5,046 nucleotides of DNA from Pseudomonadota bacterium. Its GTDB lineage: Bacteria > Pseudomonadota > Gammaproteobacteria > Burkholderiales > Burkholderiaceae_F. Shown one piece after another: positions 1 to 5,046 of the stretch. Position 1 is the first letter of the stretch. Each line of letters opens with the position of its first letter. The position numbers were made by a program, and so were the translations under genes. Under the pieces are notes generated by a model that did not search any database, had not been told where the DNA came from, and saw nothing but the letters and a program-made list of their open reading frames with translations. The stretch covers positions 1 to 5,046 of the forward strand of contig JAEZVV010000131.1 in the NCBI GenBank assembly GCA_023443095.1, written 5' to 3'.

Positions 1-1
1 G

Positions 2-223
2 CGCCACGATGAGCCGCAGGCGCTGGTGGCGGCGGTGGCCGCGGCCGGTTTCGAGCGGGTCGAGCTGGGCTGGGTCGCGATCGCTCCCGGTCGCTGGGCG
101 GGCGCCCAGGGCCTGCTCGAGTCGGCGCCGCTGCGCAGCGTCTTGTCGGCTTGGCCAGCGCTTGGCCAGTTGGCGAGCCACTCCTTGCTGCTGCGCGCGC
201 GCGTGCCGGGAGGGCGCCAGTGA
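2..223 (+). CDS. Probable class I SAM-dependent methyltransferase, C-terminal fragment (5' end outside window)
   Basis: The reading frame is open from the left edge (base 2) to TGA at 221-223, leaving about 73 C-terminal residues. The fragment begins RHDEPQALVAAV, followed by AAGFERVELGW and ending in a hydrophobic strand, SHSLLLRARVPGG. An 'H/E-x-L-x-x-x-l-x-x-AGF-x-x-V-x-L' helix-strand followed by a last strand ending near 'LLLRARxP' is typical of strands 6 and 7 of Rossmann-fold SAM methyltransferases. Such enzymes are common in polysaccharide clusters, where they methylate sugars or lipid carriers. The SAM-binding motifs lie upstream and cannot be checked, so substrate and exact family are open. 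Its stop overlaps the GTG start of the deacetylase (GTGA), which implies co-transcription and a shared pathway. The GTG at 26-28 is in frame but is very unlikely to be the true start, because the similarity continues upstream of it. Confidence 0.6.
   Translation, partial: RHDEPQALVAAVAAAGFERVELGWVAIAPGRWAGAQGLLESAPLRSVLSAWPALGQLASHSLLLRARVPGGRQ
208..213 (+). promoter_or_regulatory. Ribosome binding site fixing the GTG start of the deacetylase
   Basis: GGGAGG lies 6 nt before GTG at 220-222. This is a strong Shine-Dalgarno match at good spacing, and it favours GTG 220 over the in-frame ATGs at 235 and 238, which lack a comparable site. It sits inside the end of the upstream methyltransferase gene. 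Confidence 0.7.
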
Positions 224-1197
224 TTGCCGATCGAATGATGCAGGCAGCGGCCCGTCTCGGCCTGGGTCTGGTCACTCGCGGCCGGCTCACGATCCTGATC
301 TTTCACCGCGTGCCGGCTCTGCCCGATCCGCTCTTTCCCGAGCTCTGGCCCGCGGCTTTGTTCGAAGACCGCATGCGCTGGCTCGCCTCGGCCTTCACCG
401 TCTTGCCGCTCGACGAGGCGGTGCTTCGTCTGCGCCAGGGCCGATTGCCGCCGCGCGCCGCCGCCATCACCTTCGACGACGGCTACCGCGACAACGCCGA
501 GGTGGCCGCGCCCATCCTGGCCCGGCTCGGTCTGAGCGCGACCTTCTTTGTCGCCGACGGCTACCTCGACGGCGGCCGCATGTTCAACGACACCGTCTAC
601 GAAGCGCTGCGCCGCCTGCCGGCGGGCGAGTTCGAGCTGCCACTGCCCGGCTCGCCGCGGGTGTCGATCGATTCGATGGTCAGCCGCCGCGCCGCCGCCG
701 ACTCGCTTCTGCCCGAGCTCAAATACCTGCCCCTGGCCGAGCGCGAATTCGCGTGCGGGCAGTTGGCGGCCTTGGCGGGTTCGCCTCTGCCGACCGATCT
801 GATGATGAGTTCGAGCCAGGTGGCGGGACTGATAGGCCAAGGCATGGCGGTCGGCGGCCATACCGTCAACCACCCCATCCTCGCGTCGATCGACGCAGCG
901 GCGGCCGAACGCGAGATCCACGCCAACAAGACGCGGCTCGAAGCCACCACCGGTCGCCGCCTGAGCCTCTTCGCCTACCCCAACGGCGGCCCCGGGCGCG
1001 ACTACACCCGGGCCCACGTGCAGATGGTGAAAGACGCCGGCTACGAGGCCGCGGTCTCGACCTCGCACGGCGCGGCCACCGCCGCGACCGACCCCTACCA
1101 GCTGCCGCGTTTCACGCCCTGGGACTTGCGGCCGGGGCGGTTCGAGCTGAGTTTCGTGCGCAACGCAGGGGCACCGGTCCGTGTCGCCCCCGCCTGA
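220..1197 (+). CDS. Polysaccharide deacetylase family protein (NodB homology, CE4-like)
   Basis: The 325-residue product probably acts as a metal-dependent deacetylase on N- or O-acetylated sugars of an exported or lipid-linked glycan. All main NodB motifs are visible. Motif 1 is TFDDG at residues 84-88 (D86 the general base, D87 a metal ligand). Motif 2 is HTVNH at 214-218, giving the two metal-binding His. A motif-3 equivalent is FAYPNGGPG at 251-259, and DAGYEAAVST at 272-281 and LPRF at 295-298 match the later motifs. The N-terminal ILIFHRV at 25-31 is the usual first strand. About 125 residues separate motifs 1 and 2, far more than in compact CE4 enzymes. This helical insertion, with MFNDTVYEAL at 121-130, resembles that of deacetylases from bacterial exopolysaccharide clusters. 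No cleavable signal peptide is obvious, so a cytoplasmic or membrane-peripheral site is likely. The GTG start overlaps the upstream stop by 3 bp and has a strong ribosome site. Confidence 0.9.
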   Translation: MIADRMMQAAARLGLGLVTRGRLTILIFHRVPALPDPLFPELWPAALFEDRMRWLASAFTVLPLDEAVLRLRQGRLPPRAAAITFDDGYRDNAEVAAPILARLGLSATFFVADGYLDGGRMFNDTVYEALRRLPAGEFELPLPGSPRVSIDSMVSRRAAADSLLPELKYLPLAEREFACGQLAALAGSPLPTDLMMSSSQVAGLIGQGMAVGGHTVNHPILASIDAAAAEREIHANKTRLEATTGRRLSLFAYPNGGPGRDYTRAHVQMVKDAGYEAAVSTSHGAATAATDPYQLPRFTPWDLRPGRFELSFVRNAGAPVRVAPA

Positions 1198-1219
1198 TAC
1201 GGCACGGTGGTTTCAGGCG
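1191..1219. other. Inverted repeat spanning both convergent stop codons; possible weak bidirectional terminator
   Basis: CGCCTGA (1191-1197) and TCAGGCG (1213-1219) form a perfect 7-bp inverted repeat around a 15-nt spacer. The left arm contains the deacetylase stop and the right arm contains the stop of the asparagine-synthase-like gene on the other strand. This is the only non-coding DNA between the two convergent genes, so transcription from both sides should meet here. No T-tract follows on either strand, so a classical intrinsic terminator is not supported, and the short stem with a long loop is only moderately stable. Confidence 0.3.
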
Positions 1220-3021
1220 CGCGCGTTCCACAGCCCCAGCATCATCAGAATCCACAACATCGTCCCGTAATACCCGGCGTGTTGGCCCAGCGGCTGGCGC
1301 GCCATGCGGTCGAGGAATTCGGGGCGGACCACGCCCTGGTCCTTGAGGTGGGCGAGGGAGTCGGCGGCCATCGCCCGCAGCGGCGCGTAACCGTCGAGCC
1401 AGGCGCCGACCGGCAGGCCGAAACCGTGTTTGGTTTTGCTGATGATCTGCGGTGGCAGGAAATCGGTCAGCGCCTGCTTGAAGAACCAGCGCAGCTGGCG
1501 GCCGCGCAGCTTGTAGGAGGGCGGCAGCTTGAGGCTGAAGTCGAGCAAGGCGTCGTTCATCAGCGGGTAGGCCACGTTCACGCCGGCCAGTTCGCACATG
1601 CCGCTGACCTTGGGCAGGTCGCTGTCGGCCAGGGTGAAACGCAGGTCGAGCGCCATCATGCGGTTGACCTGGCTGTCGGCGAGGGCGCCGTCGTAACTCT
1701 GCTTGAGCTGGGCCACCGGCGCGCGGGTATCGACCGCGGCCAGGAACTCGGGCGTGAGCACCTCGGCCAGGCCCATGCGGTTGAGCAGGTTGTAGCTCTG
1801 CGTACGCTCGGGCATGGGGGTGCGCGCCTGGTCCACGTAGCTGCGCGCTTTTCGCACCGGGGTGAACTCGCCCAGGCCGAGCGCGCCGCCGGCGGCCAGC
1901 ATCGGTTCGATCACGCCGCCCCGCAGCAGACCCGGCACCCGCTCGTAGAGCGAAAAGATCTGCTGGGTCGAATAACGCTCGTTGCCGCCAAAAAGCTCGT
2001 CGCCGCCGTCGCCCGCCAGCAGGGTGGTGAGCCCGGCCTCGCGCGCGCGCCGCGCGCACCAATAAGAGGGAACGGCGCTGGCGTTGCCGAAGGGCTGTTC
2101 GTAGAAGCCGGCCACGGCCGGCAGTGCCTCCACCACGTCGGCCGGGGTTACGTAGTACTCGTGTTGGTCGGTGCCGAAATGGCGTGCGGCGATGCGCGCG
2201 TATTCCATCTCGTCGTAGCCCTGCGCGTCGAAACCGATAGACCAGGTGCTGGCCGGCCGCCCACCCACCCGCGTGAGCATGCCGCTCACGGTCGAGCTGT
2301 CGGTGCCGCCCGAAAGAAAAGCTCCAGTCGCCGGTTGCCTCGCCCAGGGACGCACGCTGTCTTGCAGCAGGCCCAGGAACTCCTGCTTGAGCGCATCGAA
2401 ATCGGCCGGCCGGTTTTCCTCGTATTGCGGCTGCCACCAGGTTTCCAGATGGACTGCGCCGCGTTTGCCGCGCAGCAGCTGGCCCGGCAGCAGGCGCCGG
2501 CATTCGCGCCAGACGGTGGCGGGCGCCGGCACCATGTGAAAGTAGAGGTAGTCGAATACCGCTTGAGGGTCCTGCGAGAAAGGCCCGAGCGTGGTCCGCA
2601 GCGGTTCGATCCGGGTCGACACACCCAGTCCCTGCGGCGACTGGCTCCAGTAAAGCGGCACCGTGCCCAAACGGTCGGTGGCGGCAAAAAGCTCGGGCTC
2701 TTCACCACGCTCGTCCACCACCACCAACGCCCAGTGGCCGCGCAGCTGCTCCAGGCAGGTCGCGCCGCTCTGGCGCCAGAGCGGGACGATGGCGGCCGCG
2801 TCGAGCGCTTCGATCGAGCCGTCGGCGGCAGTCCGCTCGGCCTGCCCGGCGAGCTGAACGCTCAAGCCCGGCTCCTGCGCGGCCGAAGCTCCGCCATCGA
2901 TGGCCAGGCCGCCTCCCGCCAGCGGCAGGGAACGGGCCTCCGGCCCGAGCGTGCGGGCGAGCTGCGCCGCGGTGTCGGTGCCGCTGCGGGAGGGAGCCAG
3001 CAGGGTCGCCAGGTGGTTCAT
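1213..3021 (-). CDS. Asparagine-synthase-like amide synthetase with degenerate glutaminase domain
   Basis: The 602-residue product has the two-domain layout and usual length of AsnB proteins. Residues 1 to about 195 match the class II glutamine amidotransferase fold in its later part (LRGHWALVVVDE at 93-104, LFAATDRLGTVPLYW at 111-125). However, the protein starts MNHLATLLAP, without the Cys2 nucleophile, and I find no RGPD or NGEIYN glutamine-binding motif. Residues about 205-602 are a well-kept ATP-pyrophosphatase synthetase domain: PP-loop SGGTDSS at 237-243, AGDGGDELFGG at 336-346 and KTKHGFGLPVGAWL at 529-542 with the likely catalytic Lys. It should activate a carboxylate as an acyl-adenylate and form an amide, but probably not with nitrogen from its own glutaminase site. 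The ATG at 3021 overlaps the stop of the acyltransferase gene (ATGA) and has GAGG 7 nt upstream. Context suggests glycan modification rather than asparagine supply. The fold is certain; the substrate is unknown. Confidence 0.9.
   Translation of the reverse strand: MNHLATLLAPSRSGTDTAAQLARTLGPEARSLPLAGGGLAIDGGASAAQEPGLSVQLAGQAERTAADGSIEALDAAAIVPLWRQSGATCLEQLRGHWALVVVDERGEEPELFAATDRLGTVPLYWSQSPQGLGVSTRIEPLRTTLGPFSQDPQAVFDYLYFHMVPAPATVWRECRRLLPGQLLRGKRGAVHLETWWQPQYEENRPADFDALKQEFLGLLQDSVRPWARQPATGAFLSGGTDSSTVSGMLTRVGGRPASTWSIGFDAQGYDEMEYARIAARHFGTDQHEYYVTPADVVEALPAVAGFYEQPFGNASAVPSYWCARRAREAGLTTLLAGDGGDELFGGNERYSTQQIFSLYERVPGLLRGGVIEPMLAAGGALGLGEFTPVRKARSYVDQARTPMPERTQSYNLLNRMGLAEVLTPEFLAAVDTRAPVAQLKQSYDGALADSQVNRMMALDLRFTLADSDLPKVSGMCELAGVNVAYPLMNDALLDFSLKLPPSYKLRGRQLRWFFKQALTDFLPPQIISKTKHGFGLPVGAWLDGYAPLRAMAADSLAHLKDQGVVRPEFLDRMARQPLGQHAGYYGTMLWILMMLGLWNARA
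3018..3021 (-). other. ATGA stop/start overlap coupling acyltransferase and amide synthetase genes
   Basis: On the minus strand the TGA of the acyltransferase (3020-3018) and the ATG of the synthetase (3021-3019) share the sequence ATGA. This is a classic arrangement for translational coupling by reinitiation and suggests the two proteins are made in similar amounts. Confidence 0.85.
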
Positions 3022-4202
3022 GCCTTGTCCTCGGAAGTAATGGGGCCGTGCCGCCAGCGTTGCATCGCATCGCGAACCCGGCGGGCGGCGGGCAAAAGGC
3101 GGGTCTCGAACAGCCGGCAGGCCGCGCCTCGCAAGGTGGGGCTCCAGACGCTCAGCTGCTGCAGCGATACGCCGTCGCGGGTCCAGCGCAGCTTGTAGGC
3201 GTTTTCGCCCGGACCCATGAAATAGCTGGAAAGCCCTTCGCCGGCGAGGCGCTCGAGCATTTTCCAGTTGAGATAAGTGCCGGGCGAGACCTGGGCGTGG
3301 TCGGCGCGGAAGTCCGAACGCAGCGCGTAGACCGTGCCGGCTTCGAGCAACTGGTACTCCATCGCCACCGGCACGCCGTCGAGCCGCGCCAGCCATACCG
3401 ACAACCAGCCGTTTTCGGCGGCGTGCCGAGACAGTCGCTCGATGAAGGCGGCGGGGCCTGGGTTCTCCAGGCTCAGCCCGGTTTCGGTCTTCCAGCTCGC
3501 CGCGGAAATTTCGGTGATTGCCGCGAGCACGGGGGCCACTTCGACCGCCCGCAACCATTCGATCTCGACCGTGCCGGCGCGCGCCAGGCGGTTGGCCGCG
3601 AGCTTGTTTTTCTCGCGCACGGTTTTCGACAGGCCCGCGTAATACGCGGCCCAGGGCGCGTCGAGGGCGATCCTCAGGTTGCGCGAATAGCTGCGGCTGT
3701 CGCCGCTCACACGCGCGCCCAGGGCGGCTGCCAGATGACGCCAGGCGCCGTCGGGACGCAGATGGGTCAGGTGCAGCTCGTCCCAGTCGCCGCGGGCGGC
3801 GAGCAGGGCCGCCGCCATGGCCGGCGCCACCCGCGCCGGGTCGGGCCCGAGCAGGACGTCGGCGAACTGGGTGTCGGGCACGGTGATCGGAGCCAGCTCG
3901 CGGCGCAGGCCGCGGGTCCGCAGGCAGGCCGGCAGCAGCCCGACCAGAACCTCGCCCTCGAACACCGCGAGCAGGCGGAGTTGCGCCTCGCGGCCGGCCC
4001 AGACCCAGGCCGCATCGAACCACTCGAAGCGGCCGAAGAGATCGGGCGCGAGCGCATTCCAGCCCGCACGCAAGGCGGCGGCGTCGGGCCAGCGGTCGAT
4101 CCAGCGGCTTGTCAGCACGCGGTCGCAGCCGGCCGGCGTTGCCGCCCGGGCGGGCCGGGTTTCGTCCGAAGCGGCGTTGATGCGGGCTACCGGGGAGGGC
4201 AT
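3018..4202 (-). CDS. GNAT family acyltransferase, FemAB/BioF2-like (Acetyltransf_6 type)
   Basis: The 394-residue product looks like the double-GNAT FemAB/BioF2-like family found in exopolysaccharide clusters, which transfers an acyl group or amino acid to an amine or hydroxyl. The first half (about 28-175) has the usual entry region, WNALAPDLFGRFEWFDAAWVW at 48-68, then strands LRLLAVFEGEVLVGLLP at 75-91. The second half (about 176-350) has SYSRNLRIAL at 171-180, the basic helix LSKTVREKNKLAANRLARAG at 191-210, an acceptor-side region SWKTETG at 236-242, and FMGPGENAYKLRW at 328-340, the 'G-x-x-x-YK-x-x-W' signature of the family. No signal peptide or membrane segment is visible, so it is probably cytoplasmic. 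The ATG at 4202 shares one base with the TPR stop (TGATG). No Shine-Dalgarno sequence precedes it, so it depends on reinitiation. The first 27 residues are low-complexity and a GTG at residue 29 is an alternative start. The acyl donor and acceptor are unknown. Confidence 0.85.
   Translation of the reverse strand: MPSPVARINAASDETRPARAATPAGCDRVLTSRWIDRWPDAAALRAGWNALAPDLFGRFEWFDAAWVWAGREAQLRLLAVFEGEVLVGLLPACLRTRGLRRELAPITVPDTQFADVLLGPDPARVAPAMAAALLAARGDWDELHLTHLRPDGAWRHLAAALGARVSGDSRSYSRNLRIALDAPWAAYYAGLSKTVREKNKLAANRLARAGTVEIEWLRAVEVAPVLAAITEISAASWKTETGLSLENPGPAAFIERLSRHAAENGWLSVWLARLDGVPVAMEYQLLEAGTVYALRSDFRADHAQVSPGTYLNWKMLERLAGEGLSSYFMGPGENAYKLRWTRDGVSLQQLSVWSPTLRGAACRLFETRLLPAARRVRDAMQRWRHGPITSEDKA
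3029..3032 (-). promoter_or_regulatory. Ribosome binding site of the amide synthetase gene
   Basis: GAGG on the minus strand lies 7 nt before the ATG at 3021, inside the end of the acyltransferase gene. It supports ATG 3021 as the real start, which matters because this start gives a protein without an N-terminal Cys. The same frame stays open further upstream to 4023, but that stretch overlaps the acyltransferase gene out of frame. Confidence 0.6.
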
Positions 4203-4204
4203 CA
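4200..4204 (-). other. TGATG stop/start overlap coupling TPR and acyltransferase genes
   Basis: On the minus strand the TPR stop TGA (4204-4202) and the acyltransferase ATG (4202-4200) share one A. The 18 nt before the ATG read GGGGCCCATCCCGCAGTG and hold no purine-rich ribosome site. Translation of the acyltransferase therefore probably depends on ribosomes finishing the TPR gene. Confidence 0.75.
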
Positions 4205-4906
4205 CTGCGGGATGGGCCCCGGGGGCGGCGCGGGAGTCGCGGCCGGCGCTTCCGGCTCGGCCGGCAGCGGTTTCCAGGCGCCTTCGGCTTCGAGGCGCTT
4301 TCTCAGGCCGGGCATGGGGTGACCCATCGAATACGCCTTTTGCGCGTGGCGGTTCGCGAGGTCGAGGCGTTTGGTCTGCGCGTAGAGCAGGCCGAGGTTG
4401 TAATGCGCGTTGATCGATTCGGGGTCGAGCTGCAGCGCCTTGGTCAGGAGCGGCTCGGCGTCCTTGGTATTGCCCTGCCGCATCAGGTAGGTGCCGATGA
4501 TCACGTAGGTGGGCGCGGCGTCGGGCGCGACCTCGATCGCCGCTTTCGAATACTGCTGGAACAGTTGCGGCCGGTTGAGCAGGCGGGCGGCGTCGAACAT
4601 GCCGAGCAGGGCCTGCGGGTGGTTGGGCCAGCGCGACAGGATGTAGCCGAAGTCGGCGACGGCGTATTCGATCCGGTGCGGCTTGCCGGTGGCGAGGTCC
4701 GCCTTGGCTTTGCCCAGGTGGGCTTCCTCGTTGTTGCGCAGGAGCTGCATCAGGTCGGTATTGCCGGGTGCCGCGTAGTAGTTGTTGTTGAGCGTGGTGG
4801 CTTCGGCCCTCACCTCGGTGATGACGATGGCAGTACCCATGGCCAGCAATAGTTGGCAAGCCACGAAGACATGCAATTTGGAAAGGGCCAACGACAAGCG
4901 CTTCAT
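4202..4906 (-). CDS. Secreted or envelope TPR (tetratricopeptide repeat) protein
   Basis: The 234-residue protein begins MKRLSLALSK, followed by a hydrophobic core at about 11-29 and a plausible signal-peptidase site after AEA (residue 36), so it is likely exported to the periplasm. The core is rather long and an uncleaved membrane anchor is possible. The mature start is Asn-rich (TLNNNYY at 38-44). TPR-like helix pairs lie at about 76-110, 131-164 and 165-198. The clearest pair runs from DAEPLLTKALQLDPES (149-164) into INAHYNLGLLYAQTKRLDLA (165-184), with the typical A/G and P spacing. The C-terminus (211-234) is a Pro/Ala-rich tail. TPR proteins of this kind act as scaffolds in export or polymerisation complexes; the partner here is unknown. 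It is the first gene of the three-gene operon. ATG 4906 is chosen because GCAGGA lies 6 nt upstream and the signal peptide starts there. The frame stays open upstream to 5029, but that part looks non-coding. Confidence 0.8.
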   Translation of the reverse strand: MKRLSLALSKLHVFVACQLLLAMGTAIVITEVRAEATTLNNNYYAAPGNTDLMQLLRNNEEAHLGKAKADLATGKPHRIEYAVADFGYILSRWPNHPQALLGMFDAARLLNRPQLFQQYSKAAIEVAPDAAPTYVIIGTYLMRQGNTKDAEPLLTKALQLDPESINAHYNLGLLYAQTKRLDLANRHAQKAYSMGHPMPGLRKRLEAEGAWKPLPAEPEAPAATPAPPPGPIPQ

Positions 4907-4912
4907 GGGCAA

Positions 4913-4918
4913 TCCTGC
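4913..4918 (-). promoter_or_regulatory. Ribosome binding site of the TPR gene
   Basis: GCAGGA on the minus strand lies 6 nt (TTGCCC) before the ATG at 4906. It decides the start: upstream in-frame starts such as GTG at 5029 have no comparable site and would put about 41 Arg-rich residues in front of a good signal peptide. Confidence 0.65.
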
Positions 4919-4957
4919 AAGGGGCTCGGACACAGAGAGCGCACGGTGACGCTCAAG

Positions 4958-4987
4958 TCTAAAGTCGCGACCCGCGGGTGTAAGCAA
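4958..4987 (-). promoter_or_regulatory. Weak candidate sigma70-type promoter of the TPR-GNAT-synthetase operon
   Basis: On the minus strand TTGCTT (4987-4982) is followed after 18 nt by TTTAGA (4963-4958). Each box matches only about half of the sigma70 consensus. It would put a transcript start near 4950 and give a leader of roughly 45 nt. It is the least GC-rich stretch before the operon, which is the main argument for it. Other sigma factors or a promoter outside the window are equally possible. Confidence 0.2.
4970..4979. promoter_or_regulatory. 10-bp perfect palindrome ACCCGCGGGT, possible operator
   Basis: ACCCGCGGGT equals its own reverse complement. It lies between the two boxes of the candidate promoter, where a bound repressor or activator would affect RNA polymerase. 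In DNA this GC-rich a 10-bp palindrome can arise by chance, so the operator role is speculative. Confidence 0.2.
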
Positions 4988-4988
4988 T

Positions 4989-5008
4989 CGAGGTCGAAGA
5001 CGACCTCG
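4989..5008. repeat. Perfect 8-bp hairpin with a 4-nt loop
   Basis: CGAGGTCG (4989-4996), loop AAGA, CGACCTCG (5001-5008). On the minus strand the loop is TCTT and the stem is followed by ATTGCTTAC, which is not a T-tract. It lies upstream of the candidate promoter, so it could end transcription of a gene beyond the right edge or form part of a longer leader. The stem is strong and its position outside any gene makes it more likely to be functional than similar stems within coding DNA. Confidence 0.4.
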
Positions 5009-5032
5009 GGTGTCGGCGCCGCGCGACACCCG
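5007..5032. repeat. 9-bp hairpin overlapping the neighbouring hairpin
   Basis: CGGGTGTCG (5007-5015) and CGACACCCG (5024-5032) pair across an 8-nt loop (GCGCCGCG). Its left arm shares bases 5007-5008 with the hairpin at 4989-5008, so the two can be nearly continuous or compete at the junction. The rest of 4907-5046 holds no gene that I can support. Confidence 0.4.
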
Positions 5033-5046
5033 GGTCAGCCCTCTGG

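Noticed and set aside
9..1346. 445-codon open frame on the plus strand overlapping the deacetylase
   Set aside because: The product is Arg/Ala/Pro-rich low complexity without motifs, while the overlapping frame carries all NodB motifs.
1207..3198. 663-codon open frame on the plus strand opposite the amide synthetase gene
   Set aside because: It is antisense to a gene with clear conserved motifs. Its translation is rich in His, Arg, Gln and Gly with no recognisable domain, as expected for a shadow frame in high-GC DNA.
3022..4023. Upstream extension of the amide synthetase frame, which would give a 936-residue protein
   Set aside because: It overlaps the acyltransferase gene in another frame and reads as Arg/Pro-rich noise. 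ATG 3021 has a ribosome site and coupling overlap, and the AsnB-like length fits from there.
3048..4322. 424-codon plus-strand frame opposite the acyltransferase
   Set aside because: It is a shadow of the minus-strand acyltransferase gene with biased, motif-free composition and crosses the acyltransferase/TPR gene boundary.
4203..4859. Upstream extension of the acyltransferase frame through the TPR gene, which would give a 613-residue protein
   Set aside because: The extension is Arg/Pro/His-rich without domain features and overlaps the well-supported TPR gene. The ATG at 4202 in the TGATG overlap is the better start.
4907..5029. N-terminal extension of the TPR protein to GTG 5029
   Set aside because: It would bury a good signal peptide behind 41 Arg-rich residues, has no ribosome site, and covers the hairpins and candidate promoter.
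1..5046. CRISPR arrays, tRNA or rRNA genes, transposases, attachment sites
   Set aside because: I saw no regularly spaced direct repeats, no tRNA-like cloverleaf or rRNA segments, no transposase motifs and no flanking duplications. Coding density and base composition look uniform across the window.

Overview
The window is high-GC DNA (visibly about two thirds G+C or more) in which nearly every base is coding. It looks like part of an exopolysaccharide, capsule or surface-glycan gene cluster of a proteobacterium. A betaproteobacterium (Rhodocyclales-like) is my best guess from the gene families and base composition, but nothing in the sequence proves a taxon.

Layout: two plus-strand genes occupy the left fifth. 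The first is the 3' end of a probable SAM-dependent methyltransferase (to 223). The second is a NodB-type polysaccharide deacetylase (220-1197) whose GTG start overlaps the methyltransferase stop. Three minus-strand genes fill the rest and converge on the deacetylase with only 15 bp between the stop codons. In order of transcription they are a secreted TPR protein (4906-4202), a FemAB/BioF2-like GNAT acyltransferase (4202-3018) and an asparagine-synthase-like amide synthetase (3021-1213). Their stop and start codons overlap by 1 bp (TGATG) and 4 bp (ATGA), so they form one tight, probably translationally coupled operon. Its likely control region is 4907-5046, which holds two overlapping hairpins and a 10-bp palindrome inside a weak candidate promoter.

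How the genes may work together (inference): the deacetylase removes N- or O-acetyl groups from a glycan, the GNAT enzyme adds an acyl group or amino acid, and the asparagine-synthase homologue activates a carboxylate as an acyl-adenylate and makes an amide. The TPR protein could be an envelope scaffold for the machinery. The most notable point is that the asparagine-synthase homologue lacks the N-terminal catalytic Cys and the glutamine-binding motifs of its amidotransferase domain but keeps the ATP-pyrophosphatase motifs of the synthetase domain. It is therefore unlikely to be a glutamine-dependent asparagine synthetase. It may be an ammonia-dependent or amine-dependent amide ligase dedicated to glycan modification.
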